In this document: piece after piece, positions 25,701-39,500 of the stretch
Numbering within the stretch: the first letter of the stretch is position 1
Layout: each line of letters begins with the position of its first letter
NCBI GenBank assembly: GCA_037954235.1
Contig: JBBMOA010000018.1
Span: 10,361,001-10,425,000 of the forward strand
Length of the DNA: 64,000 nt
From: Aulostomus chinensis
Lineage: Eukaryota; Chordata; Actinopteri; Syngnathiformes; Aulostomidae
Reading direction: 5' to 3'
Notes under the pieces: model-generated
What the model was told of the DNA's origin: nothing
Databases searched by the model: none
What the model saw: only the letters and a program-made list of their open reading frames with translations
Translations under genes and position numbers: made by a program

Positions 25701-27586
25701 ATGAGCATCAAGCTGATCTGAAGATCCAAGGGGTCACGGCACCAGTGTAACAGATATGGTCAGGTGTATGGAAGAATGACTCATGGAGTAGTCATCCAGG
25801 ATTTATTTACTCCTGCAGAAGACACAATTTTAATACATTAAATGTCTTCTGGCCTCTTCTCCACACGTGCTCCTAGCCCTCAGCAGTGCAAAACAACAAA
25901 GTGCTCTCAATTGGAGTTTTTAAAACTTGCAGGAAAACACATTTTTTTCGTTTACCTTATTTAACTCAATTATCATAACAAAATACATCGTTCTCTAAAG
26001 CGAACATTAAACCATAAAAAAAGTGTACCAAAAACAGAAAACTATGCCACCTTGTGGCCAAAATAAAAAGGTGCCTGAGGAGTGGGTGACTACAGAGGCA
26101 ACGAAAATTACGTACAAAAAGAAACCACATGCCTACAGAAGTCACATTTCTAATACAGTAAATGTCTTCTGGCCTCTTCTCCACATCTGCTCCTAGCCTG
26201 AATGCACAAAACACAGCATTTCCACAAGGAAATGGCTGTCAATATACGTTGGTCACGCGACACAAGGCAGCTTGCCGTTAAACAGTTCGCGCCAAGACAA
26301 TTTTTTTATTCAAAACAGCCATAACGCTTAAATTAACGGTCAAAATAACACAAAAAAGAAAAGTAATGTAAGAACTATTAATGGTAAGGGCTGCAACATA
26401 AATGGTTTAATTTCCCCCGAAAACAGTAAAATTGCACAATAGCATTTTCCCACGCGCTTACCCTCAGCAGTGCTAAACAACAAAGTAAGGAAAAGAGGGG
26501 AGGGTCTGCCGAAACTCAGGATAGCTACGGGATCTCATAAGGTACAGAAGAGGCGATGTGCACAGGAAACAATAAAATAATGGTAAGGAAACTCAATAAG
26601 ATAAAATTCACAACACAACTAGGAAATAAAAATTAATAAGGTGTATTTTTAACTCTGTTACACATGTTCATTTAGCAGCAGCAGAAACATCCGTAGCTAA
26701 CAGTTTTTATAACTGTTTATCTGTTAAGCTTGTGGGAAGTATCAGCGCACAAGAAAACGTCCATCGAAGGCAAGGCAAGGCAATTTTATTTGTAGAGCCC
26801 GTTTTCACAAACAGTTTGTCTCAAAGGGCTTCACATGGCATCATAATAACATCCTCTGCCCTTAGACCCTCACATCGACTGAGGAAAAACTCCATAGAAA
26901 ACCCTTTTAACAGGGAAAAATCTGAGAAACCTCAGGGTGAGCAACAGAGGTGGGATCCCTCACCCAGGACGGACAGACGTGCAGTAGATGTTGCTACAGA
27001 CAAGAAAACAGTTTACAATACAAAATGTGGGAAACATGGAAATGTTAATAACAGTTGAAGAAGGAAGCTTCTGGAAGAAGCCAAATCATAGGCAGCTTCT
27101 GATCCCTGTAAGAGCAACCCTATCCTGTCCTTTCCTATCCCATTAATTGGGATATCGTTCTAAATGAAGTGCTACACTTTAATTGGAGATTTGCACGTTT
27201 TGTTTTTCTCCCCCACTGCTTAAAGAAAGTGGTGCACGATTCCAAAAATGTGTTTCAGCACTAAAGAAAAAAAATGCTTTTCTGAATATTCCTGTGGATG
27301 TCTATGATGTCACAGGACCAAAACTTTGTTTGCCTCTCAGAAAATGAAATGGCAGAGTAGAGACTTTGAATTCTGCTACATATGTGATGGTCTCCTTCGC
27401 ATGCTTCGTGTGTGCGTCTGTTTTTCACAGTGTGAGGAGCATTTGCATTGTTTGCATACCTGCAGAGGAAAACTGTAATAGTTTGATGAAAATGTAAGGG
27501 GCAGAGAAGACATGTTAGAGTTCGGGCCTGCAGCTCCTACAGCCTGCTCTTTCCTGTGATTCAGCCACAGATTTATTTCCACCACC

Positions 27587-27651
<65 letters not shown>

Positions 27652-27829
27652 ATTCATTCACACAACAAACACACCACAGGCTGTACTGTTGTATTGCCAG
27701 TATACTGATTTATATCATGCCAGTGTGTGAAAAGATACAGGGGACGAGCTTCACAGAGGTCAAAGCACCCCTCCCAGCATCCCGCTCAATAATGGATCTG
27801 TGATACAGCATCACAAAAGGCTGACTGGA

Positions 27830-27908
<79 letters not shown>

Positions 27909-28642
27909 GTGTGTGTGTGTGTGCGCGTGCTCATACATATGTACCACTGAAAATACTGCTGGGTTAGAGTTAAAGGTCTGTGTTGGTTCTACAGGTAGGA
28001 GATAAAAGATCAGATCAAGGAAGCAGCTTTATTCTGATATCAAGAGAGAATATAGAGTATAAACCAGATCCAGGAACATCACAAATCTCTGAAGAGTTTG
28101 AAGTCTGTTTGTTTTATTTTTATTGGTCTATTTGACAGGGACCATGCATATTAATGAAGATAGTTGTCTGAGAACAAACGCCATGTAAATGTGCCAGAGT
28201 TAGCTAAAATAACTCCTTTTCGTCTGCAGTCCCAAGGCGTTCATTGATTCATTGAGAGAATGGAGGAACTGGGCCCAATTTAGGACCAGTTCTTCTTCTG
28301 CTGCTGCAGATTTGAATGTTAATGAGAGGACCCTGAAGCCCACTGCTCTTTCAATTAGTCAGAATTGTACTCATTCAAGCAAGAAAGTGGATGCACCGAA
28401 GATTCCTCCAAGTAAGTAGTGTTTTTAAGAAGCTTCCCTTTATCAGTCAGCTGACGCAAAACTTTCCCGTTAATATTGTTCACATTCATTCGGTCATTTA
28501 ATTAGACCATGCTTTAGCTTTTCAACAAATCGGCAGCACATGGAATGATCATCATCCGTTACCTCTGGAGCTATGACTTCCCCCGCTGTTCGCGCAGGGT
28601 CAGCAAGTTTAGTTGATGAATTTCATCGTGTCTGTGGGTTGC

Positions 28643-28698
<56 letters not shown>

Positions 28699-29448
28699 TG
28701 TGTGTGTAGGTGTATCTGTCTGTCTGTCTGTCTTGAGTAATGTGATTCATTAAGCCACCTCTGTCAGGAGAATATCCTGTGCATCTTACTATGTAATATG
28801 GTGTCGTCTGAGCAAAAGCATTTTTGATGATGTGTTAAAAATGTCTGTAATTTTACCGTTTGAATGATGGCACTGAGAATTGTGCTTCATTAAAGGACGA
28901 TTCCATTATTTTTGATAGGTTAACCCCATCATTGTGGCTCTGAGGCTAAGGCTACACTACTGAGCTTTTATTTCAAAACACGTTCCTGCCCAAACCATCC
29001 AAAAACGGGGCCCTGAGTCTCAGCATCATATGAAGTCGAGGCAGTTTCTTTATACCAAAAAAATAAAATATTTTGAATGCAAGCTATAGATAAAGTTGTT
29101 TTTAAATTTGTCTGTGCTTGATGGCATCTCAGATTACCTTGCAACAAATTGTTTCTACTTGATGTTGAGCTACACTAATAGGCTTATTGTGAAGTGAAAT
29201 CGGCTGAGGTAACAGTGCGAGTGACAAACAAGTTTAAAAGCTTCTCTCTTGCAGGAAATAGCTAAATATTTCTGTGAGCCGTGATTCGAGAAGGAGATTG
29301 TGTTAAAACATCAAGAACAGAAGGAAAATAGATGGGTCTTTAATTGGTGCGAAGTGGGTGATCTTTGATCGTAACCACTGCCAAATTTCTTTAAAAAGAA
29401 GCTAAAACTACCCATGTGTGGCTCCCTGGCAGGCAAAGTAATGGGAGC

Positions 29449-29538
<90 letters not shown>

Positions 29539-30316
29539 CTGTGCGTGCATCTGTGTCAGCATGACTTTAAAATTTTGACAGCTGAGCTCTGCCTCTGTGT
29601 ATAGCCTTGCTTCTTTGATTTCTGATGTGCTGAGGCCACCTGCAAGTCTCCAGACTGAAAAGCAAAGAACAGCACTCTCTAACCTTTTACTCATCACTGT
29701 CTTGAGCAACAAATTTGTCTCAACCACAACCTTTTTGTGGCCATCACGCTCCTGCTGTTTACCTCACGCCGCGACCATTAATGTTTCATAGGCTCACACT
29801 TTGCAGGCCCCTCTGAAAGCTCCTCATTCATTTGTAATTTATGATCCCTGTGAAGGGGAGTCATTCTGTACCGACTGTACCTTCTCACTCATGTACCTTT
29901 GGGGGAGAAAGATGGACATTAAACAGCTGTTATTCAGTGTCTGGCTTGTAGTTTGAGCAGTTTAGATGGAGATATGTTATGCCTGGAGGGTATTTCCTGG
30001 AAGAGGTGCGAGCTTCTCAAGCCCGCCTCTGTAAATTGTGAATCAAGGCAGCACTGTGTCACCTCGCAAAACTTGACAAATATTTGACAAGTGGAAACTG
30101 TTGACAATAACTTTACTTCCCAATTTACCACTCTTAATAAGCCTCTTTTTCTGGGTCAATATATATTTATAAAATCTCAAAGTGCGTTTGTGGGTTGTTT
30201 CCAGTGACAACAACTGAGGGAAAGTCTTTGGAGACGTCTGATCAGACCACACTTGCAAGTTTGCAGCTTGACTTGCTCGTGAATATGTATGCGATTCCTC
30301 TATTGTGACTCAGGAG

Positions 30317-30374
<58 letters not shown>

Positions 30375-33300
30375 AAACAGTGTCTTTTCTTCACTGCTCT
30401 GCAGGCAGATTAGCAGCATCACGTCAGGGAGGAATATCTTCTGCTTCTCCTTGGGGATCAGAGAATTATAAGATCAGCAGCTTGCAGGAACATTTCAGAG
30501 GGGAGGATGTGGTTGTTTCCCTGGCGCCAGATGATGTAATCCACCTTGGTGTGCCAGGAGGAACACATGTGGGTTGCTAAAGAACAACCTGACTGCAACT
30601 TTTTTTTCTTTTTTTTTACAACAGTCATTTAACTTATACAGATAAAGGAAAAGTGTGTGTTGATGTGTATGTTTGATGGATCATAAAGGGACACATCTGC
30701 TGCTGGACACATCTTTATTTTGATGATCTTGATCAATATAGAGTTTTAATTTTATTTTTGATGGTAATTTAGTGAATACACATTTGACCTTGCGCTCAAA
30801 CAATCAAGTCTCCTTGGTGCTGCCTTTCATTTATAACTGGGATACCACTGACACATTTTTAGTGGGAACTTCATTTGTTTTTGTCAAGAACATTATGAAT
30901 TCAAATATATCCAAATTTATTTCCCATATATACTGAAAGAAAAGGATTTTTCTAATTAATATATTTGTCATTTTTCAAGCAAATACATCAGGGGGTCTCT
31001 GCTTCGGCTTCTGAATTGCGAGGATTTGTGGTTCCTCGTGTACCGTACATGAGAGCCAAATAAGTATTTCTGAGTTTTAACTCAAGGTTTGGTAAAACAA
31101 GGAACATAACAGCAGAACGTTGGGCTCAGGGAAATTTTAAAAAATGTAGATGTTTTGACGCTTTATTTGAAAAAAGAAACTTCAGATTAATTGATGATGA
31201 AAATAGAGTTCCTACATTGATCCTGAACTGTAGATCAATCAGGTGAGTTGCTCCTGCACAAATAATGAGCGGAGTGAAGAGCAAAGGGCACAAGGCAGAT
31301 ACACCTCAAAGCTGACTCATCCGTCACTCCCTGGCCTGGGTCAGGACTGAAAATAGACTTCAGCTGTAATTGATACTTTATTTAAGCTGGCACTAAAATA
31401 GAGACTAATTGCATGTTTGGCTTCACCCTGTAAGAGCTAGCTAACTTGTACACATTTAACAAAATCCTCATCATTTATACGGACAGACTCGACCTCTGAC
31501 CTTTGTGACGAAACTGCACATCCACATGAGTGAGCTTCACCTGGTGTGTCAGAGCAAATAGAAGCAGAGATCAGAGTCTTGTCTTGCTAAGATGGAGAGA
31601 TGGAGGGAGGTGAGGAGAGCAGTGGGGGTTAATCCTCAAGAGAAGAGAGGCAAAGCTTCATCAAAAGGGGCCAAAGTGAGATCAGGACATGTAATATTTA
31701 TGGCGAAAGAGGAGGAAGAGGCTGTGAAGCCAGGTGTTTGACCACAAACACATCCTGTGCCTTTGAGTTACTGCTGGTTGAGAAAATACCCAAATTTAGG
31801 TTCCATCACTCATGATTTTTTGCTTTCATTTCCAGAATAAAGTCCTGGACATTGATGGAGTCAAGGTGAAGCTTCAGGTAAGAAATTTAAATCATCTAGA
31901 CAGTTATTGAAAAATCGAAGGGTGTCGCTCGTCAGATCCCATCAACATCCCTTCAAAGCGAGCAAAAACAAACCTTTTGTTCCAGCTACTGGGCGATTAA
32001 GGTTTCCCGTTGCACAAGACGGAGCAAAGTTCTGTTGACAGCTTTATTTTTTTTAACAACAATCAATGATCTCAACACGCAAGACACTCAAAGATAATTA
32101 GGTTCCATTCATCTCTGTGAATATTTCCCATTATAGACTTCTAGTTTTCTTCCCCACCTCACACTTCTTTCCCTGTTAGTGAGAGCTGGCACCCAACCTA
32201 AGAACAGCAGCGTTCAATATATCTGTCAAACAGAGCAACACATTATGTGCAGCGAGTATAATTATGTTGTTAGGATTATTACTCCCCTTGTATGCTTCAT
32301 TTCTGCCATTTTGATCTTGGGGTGGGGGGGGAGGAAAGCTGACAGAGAGAGGAGAAGAGTTTAAGCATGCAAGTGGAATGCCACATGATGACTACAAACA
32401 AGTGAAGGGTGCAGTCAAGCTCAACAACAGGCCATCGCTTAAGAGAAAAGGAAATGTTATTGCCTTTGGAGCCAAACTGCAACGAGAAAAAGTGCTTCCT
32501 GATGGGGGGAAAAAAAAGGACTTACTCAAGCTTCTTCCCTCATGGTTTGACAAAGGGGTGAAGGGTATTGACTACAGACTGAGATTACACATTTAAAAAG
32601 CTTTGGGGAAAGTATAAGCAAACTAAAGTAATCTAAATCTTAAAGTAAATGGCAAGCTAAACACCACTTAGGACAAGCGGAGCACCAGCTGGCTTAGGCA
32701 AACTGCAAGTGTTTGTCACCGACCGGTGGAGTAGAAAGCAGGCCAAGTCTACATCCCTCTTTCATCGCACCAGCATCTTCTTCGGTGCTCCAAACGCAGA
32801 AGAAAGCCAAACCAAGATCCGCTCTCATTCTAGACGCACCCACACCTCGTCCAGAAACGTCCAGACAAACCAAAAACATTCAAACACAGGCAGAAGGCCA
32901 GTCAATGATGGTTGAAGCGGATTAATTTTCTTTACATCTATATTGTGGTTTTTTTTTTTAGGAAAATGCTGCAGAATTTACCTTCAAACTTGCATTCATC
33001 AAGTCGACAGAAACCTGATTTCACATTATGTCAGCAAGGTGTTTATTAGACAAAAATTCATTACTCCTGATGTGGAGGTAATAAACAGATGCTTATATTT
33101 ATCTTTATTGCTTTTTGCTTATGGTACTGCCCCCAAGTGGTCAAAAAAATCAAAGTCATCAGTTGGTGCAGAAGAGGCTTGCTGAGTGCTGAATTTATAA
33201 GACTGGAGTGTTTGAATGCACTGCACTGTGTATTTACTTTCCATATTCAAGACTAATCCGGTATCACTGAGGTAAATTGAATGGAGGTCCTCACAATGAG

Positions 33301-33485
33301 CTCCATCAGGCAGACTGAGAAAACAGAAAATTGAATTAAAAAAAGACAGACACCTCTCTTCATTTACTAATTACCTTCCTCTCACATTCTCTACAGATCT
33401 GGGACACAGCTGGACAGGAGCGGTTCCGCAGTGTCACTCATGCTTATTACCGAGACGCCCACGGTGAGACACACACACACGCGCG

Positions 33486-33526
<41 letters not shown>

Positions 33527-36500
33527 ATAATCTTTTATGGTTGTTGTATAATACAGGATTTACAGGATTTAGTAAAATCTGTCTGAATTTGCTGTTGTAC
33601 CCTTCAGGATATGCAGCTCATGTTCCAATTCTTCCAATTTAAGGCATCATTACCGTGCAGTGTTAATTATGTCTTGAAGCCACCTGATGCATGCAAGGTT
33701 GGGATAAGTCTCTCCCCCCCCCCCCCCCCCCGCCCCCAGACAGAAATTATCATGAAAAATGTTTAGTTTTCATGACAAAGATGAGCCCTTGATGAGCTAA
33801 AAATCAAACCCAAATATATGTTTTGTCGTCAGTGACGAGTCGAGATCGGAGGGAGCAGCAACAGGTCCTTGTGTGAATGGAGACAGCAGGCTTTCTGCTA
33901 TAGCGCGGCAGCATTTATCAAGAGTGTGGGTTTTCTTTTACTTACTGAAGTAAAATCAATCGAGAACCGATTTACGATGACGACCCCGGCCAGGAGTCGT
34001 CAGCAAGAACATATGAATGAAAAACGGTCATCACAAAACGCTACATACAGAAGAGACGTGGAGGAGAGCCAAAAATATACAGTACAACACAACAGCGCAA
34101 AAGGCAAGCACACAAGGTATGAAAAAGCTGGGTAATTGGGTATTCTTGGTAGAAACGAGGCGAGGGAGAGCGGACGGGTCAGCAGGTTTGTGACTCAACT
34201 ACAACCCGCTGCAGATTGTGTCTGAATAATCCAAGTGATATAAGAGATGGAGTGTGTTTTTTCGTAGCGTGTTCCATTTATCTGTAGTTGCGTGAAGTTG
34301 GAGGTAACGTTGACCTCAGATGTACACTGATGTCAATACTGTCACTGCAGTCTGAAAAGGATCTAGAGGATCCTAACCCTAACCCATATAACCCATATTT
34401 ATCACTTAATAAACAATTCATTGAACTCCTCCAGACCTCGTATAAGTCCCACATGCTTCAAGTGATGTTAGCCCTGAATCAGGCAACGACTTCCACCCAT
34501 GCTCACTTAAGGTGGACTGATCTTTCAGGCGGACCAGCTGTTGCATTTTAGTTCCTTCTTGCCACACTTAAAGCATGTCAGTTTCAAGGGCCATAAACCT
34601 GGGAATTTAACTTCCCCTGAAAAACACATTTCATCTTTTAGAGCATGGTCTTAGACATCTAACTGTCAGGATTTTCAATTACTTTTCCATTTCTTCCATG
34701 AAGCATATCGCAGGATACATTCAAGCCGCTGCATCACAGAGCGGAGTGTTTCATCACTGCACATACAAAATCCTCAGAGGAGTGACATTTGAAAAGGCTT
34801 CTGCTCTGTTCTCAGTGCTGTAAATGATTAGAAATAGCCTCTGGTTTTACTGTGGAAAAAGTTTGTCAAAAAGGCCCATTTAAGTGAAGAATTGGAGTCT
34901 TAACGGCACAAGTGCTTCAGTCATCATCCTAGCACGCATGTAGATAGCAGGCGTACACATTTGCTGACAAACTGCTGCCTGAACAAACTCCTGCTTCAGC
35001 TCGCTGAAAGCTTTTGATGTCTCTGAAATATTGCACAGAAAGGTTCGCTACAGTGATTTTTATTTTTTTTTAGAATTATGTTCAAACAAAAGCACTGATC
35101 TGCCTGCTCGCGTTTTTTTTTATTCTCCGTATACACTTGACAGTTTCCCCGTGATTCCAAAAAGGAAAAAAAAAAAACTCTGAAAATAGTTCTTTTCTGC
35201 AGAGTCGACTTTTTGTTCTTTCTTTTACTCCAGCTGCTGTTACACAAGAAGTCACCACAGGTTTTAGGATAAGCCCCGGTGACTGTTGCCTACTCCAAGC
35301 TGCACTGTATCTCCCAACATCAAAGTATCTCTGTGAAATACTAGCCAACCTTACACCTTGAATTGCATATCAATTTTTAACTTTCTGTGTGTGTGGCAAA
35401 AGATAAAAACAAGCCATTGATCTTCAAGGGATTATTTATCTGTGTTTCTTCATCAATGATATACTACTTTTTCTGCTGAATTAAATTACAGACCAGCTGT
35501 CCGTAGGAATATTAAAGGCGTTATTCATAAAATTTTAAAAGCAAAGGTTTATCTCCTAATATGTGCTGCCAAGCCTTCACCCACACCCTGATATGTTTGT
35601 GTGGACAAACAGGAAAACTGCTTCCAAATACAGACTCGGGAGCAAGAAGGCACAACTCAAGAATTTAATTAAAACGAGAAAATCAAAACCAAAACCTGAA
35701 ACGGAGTCCAAAAATTGTAAATCCAAAAATGTAATCCAAGCAGAGTCCAAAAGAATTCAAGTTAAAAAAACAAAAAACAAAATCCAGTAAAGAAGAAAAA
35801 CAATTTCTAACAAGTGAACAGGAAGAACAAGCTGCAGAGCATGAGGTAATAAACTGACTGGGTGTGTAGACGGTAGCTGTATTTTGATGTGTCACATTAG
35901 AAAAGGTGGACTGAAACATCAAAGTTAAAAAAAAAAAGTGCTGTCTTAATACGGGTTTTTTTTGCCTTTTCATCTTTGCTAAAGAGCTCTGGTGTAGCAA
36001 ATCTTTAATTCACTCGACTAACCAGCCAGTTTTGCCGCCAGTGTCTTCGTGGATATTCCCAGATCCTGGTCACCTGACAGCGTCCAACACTGACGATGTT
36101 AGGTGGAGCCAAAGGAGTACAGCTCATCCACCCAAAAGTAAATCCTCAAAATCTCCCCATTTTTCGCTGGTAGATTGTTAGAACTCTTCTTCTCCTACTG
36201 TTTGTGACCGCCATGCATAATGTTGCCTTTCCTGCCATCATCTGACAAAAACACAAATTGCATAACCCAGTTTATTGACTCCAAACAGGTTGATGGCAAG
36301 TTGACACCAGCGAAAAGAATAAATCATATTTAGATACTTTGAGCCCTAAAAGACGATGCAACTTTCAAGGAACGTTTCCACAACTTTGGCTGACTTTACC
36401 TGAAGTGAGAGTTCCAATACTAAATAATGTTTCAATCTAACATTTAGATAACATTTTGAGGATGTTAATAATTTCAAATGATGCCCCTGTAATTTTTTTG

Positions 36501-39500
36501 ATGTTTTTTTTTTTTGGGGGTCTGTTTTTTTCAACGTACATTTTAAGATGGAAGGCACTTTGTGTCATTCTTCTGCAAATCCGTTTTGTCGAATGTTTTT
36601 AAAATATTTTTAAAAATAATAATCTTGCCTTTTTCAAGTACATTCTGGGAACAAAATAAAACAAAAACTTCTCAACAAAAACATTATAAGAACGTGTAAT
36701 ATTTTCACGCACAAAAGAAAAAAACCTCGCTGGGTTATTTACCTGTGTATTATGTATCACCGTCACTGGAAATAATCTGCCAGAAGCACTTTGGTAACCA
36801 ATAACCCACTTATACACACACACTATGGAAACGCACATAGATGCATAAAGGCGAATGGCATTAGGAGGACTGGAGGTAATAGTCACCTCCATAGCGACTG
36901 GAGCAAAGCTGCAGGCAGAGAGTCCGGAGCTAAAGTGCTGGTGCATCCAGAGAGAGGATGAGTGTGGGAGGGCGGCGGGAGTCTGAGCTCAGAGAGGCTT
37001 TGAAAGAGGACGCGCTGAGAGAGGATTATTTTAGATGTCGGTGGATATGAAGTACATATCTGCTGTGTGGGAGACAAGAGGAGACAGCCTTCAGATACTT
37101 TCTCACCTGCAAAATTGCGCTTTACTGGTTGAGCCCATTTGTTTACTGTGATAAAAAAAAAAAACGACATAGTTAAAAAGAAAAGTGCGATGTAAAGACA
37201 CAAAACGCGATGACGATATTTGATGTGTTGAGATAAAACACATTACTATGGTTTATTCATGCCAAAGTCTTGCGAGTACATTCCCTAATTTCTAATCAGG
37301 AAAAGTCTCATTAAACTTAGTTGGCCAATCAATCACTTTGCACTGGGAAAGGGGCTTTTAAGACCAAATCATATTATTTCGCGAGATCTTGACATAAATA
37401 TTTGACTAACAGCAATGACAAGTTGTATTATTTCTACTTTCCACAAGTAATTTCATGTCTTTTGTTAAGTTTAATAGGATTTTATTACAAGAAGTTAAAC
37501 ATGGTGGCATAGAAGTGGGTTATATTGATTTGGAACTTTCTGAAATTACCGAGGTATGTCACATGACTATGTAAATGTTGAAAATAGAACCAATACCCAC
37601 TCATCTTTTTGGCCGCATTTTCAATCATAACAAATGTAAACTTGCAACCACCCTTCCCCCCACCCACCACCCCATTACAGTTCACGGGTCACCATTAAAA
37701 ATACATAAAAACTAGTTTGGGCCTCCATATTCACTAAAAACCGAAGAAGGAAAAGAATTAAAGAAAAACAACAATATTACAAACCCACAGTACCATCCAG
37801 CTCCAACAACATAGACGGACTATAAATGATCAGCCAAATATGGGCTTTTGGAGTTATATCCTGCTAACAGACCCACTTTCTTGTCCTAAAAGAGCAAATA
37901 ATGTTTGAATAATTCAAAGTAATATATGCAGCCATAGTGATGCCCAACCATCATTGTAAGTAGGACACTGTTCTTAATGTCCTGCCTGGTAAAATCAAGG
38001 CTCAAATCGAATAAGAAATAAAAATGGAGAATTTGGTACCATGAGCAGGCGTTATGATCGATATGATCCAGCACAGCTCTGACTTGTCATGATTTTTCTT
38101 CGTCTGACGGAGATTCGCTTCCTTTGTTTGGTTAAATCCTTTCACTTGGTCCTCCACTCGTTTGTTTCCAACGGTCTCAGTGGAAGGCAGTAATTTGAAA
38201 GATGCTTTTGCTAATGAACTAGAATATAACGAAAACTGATCTATGAAGTGATCCAGTTCACAGGCTAAGCTTCTTTAAAAAAAGAGCATCAATTCAGTCA
38301 AATAAGCTATGCAAACTATATGCAACCATTTCAAATGTTTTATTCATAGAAATCCATTTTCCATCTGCTTTTGCTGACACCAGAAAGTAAATCAGACCCA
38401 CTGTTACCACACCCAGCACTACGAGTATGAACAACAGCAAATAACGCTTTTGAGAGACAGAAAAAAGGAGAATGATTTTTTTTTTCATGCTTTAATGTAT
38501 GGAATAGAGCAGCAGATGTGTAACCAAGCATTAAAAACATTTATTATGGTAACTTTTCTTCAACTATAGTATCTATGAAAGGCTTCATTTCACTTTTATT
38601 TATGAATATGAGCAAACTTTGTTTTGCTTAATAAAGCTGAACACTTTAGTCAGCGCTCTTTCTTTCATTTATCTTCTTTTTCATCTTTATTCCCTTTGTT
38701 GGAAAAGCTGAAATTGAACATGAAAACATTAAGATTCTTTCAAAGCAGAATGCATGAGGGAAAATGATGACAAAAGAAATGGAAATGAAATGATTGTTTT
38801 GCAAATAGAAATTGGAGTGAGTGAGTGACGCAAATATGAAGAAAAGATGCATTTTCTCCAGTTCCAACTGCAGTGCTTCCACGTTTTTTTTTTAATCTCT
38901 CCTCATCATCATTATGTTCCTTTTCTCCTTTAAAATGTCTCGCCAATTACTCTCTTTCTCTGTTGCCCGGATTCTGTTCTTCATCTCATCAGCTGGCAGA
39001 GCGGGACAGAGACAGCATAACGACTATTCTTCATCTTTTTATCCAAACTTCAATTTCACTTTTCAACATGCCGGTAAATCGCACGTATAATGAGAGCTCT
39101 TGATTTAGTCTGGTTCTTGAAAGAAAGCACCAAATATTTTACACAAACCGATTTGCTTCGCTCGTCTTGTTACAAATAACAACTGAGGATGACCTTAGAA
39201 GAGAGAATGAATATGAGTAGAGAGGAACTTTTGGAAAGAATATTCAATACAGCGAGCAGAAATGTGTAAATCCGCCGACACACACTCTCATGGCATCAAT
39301 GGTGGGGGTCTGGAATTCTCTGTGTCCTGATTTCAACTGTCGAATGATAGCTGCGAGCCAAAGTGCTGGGAAACGCCTCCAGGGCAGGTCCATCATTACA
39401 CTGCTGCCATTCTGCATCAAACTCTGGACTCCAGGGGTAGACGTCCTCTCTCAGCAGCCTGGCCCCTCGCTGCCTCACCAACACCTGCTGGGCCAACTGC

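Larger units (their letters stand above)
20620..26666 (-). mobile_element. Ty3/Gypsy-like LTR retrotransposon, defective, antisense in rab26 intron 2
   Basis: The element runs from 20624 to 26662. Its outer ends are TGTAACAG and CTGTTACA, and it is flanked by CATG at 20620-20623 and 26663-26666, a 4-bp target-site duplication. On the - strand the order is LTR (26662-25746), primer-binding site, gag, protease, reverse transcriptase, RNase H, integrase start, LTR remnant. The RT-before-integrase order and the RNase H ending (KYVPGQQNVVADALSR) are typical of Ty3/Gypsy elements of fish. It is defective: several frames are broken, the integrase core is absent and the left LTR is truncated. No envelope gene was seen. 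It is a genomic fossil. Confidence 0.92.
26667..31835 (+). other. rab26: rab26 intron 2, last part (5.2 kb)
   Basis: Holds two repeat-like segments (26766-27000 and 28110-28225) and five large microsatellites. No gene was seen. The polypyrimidine stretch and TTTCCAG at 31829-31835 form the acceptor for exon 3. Confidence 0.85.

Noticed and set aside
20624..26662. Endogenous retrovirus with envelope
   Set aside because: No envelope-like frame is present between RNase H/integrase and the LTR, and the pol features are those of a Gypsy-type retrotransposon.
29311..29727. 138-codon frame on the - strand
   Set aside because: Its middle is Thr-His repeats from a (GT)n tract. The flanks have no domain or splice support.
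34996..35348. Two overlapping 80-90 codon frames on the - strand
   Set aside because: Lys/Phe-rich translations of A/T-rich intron sequence with no homology.
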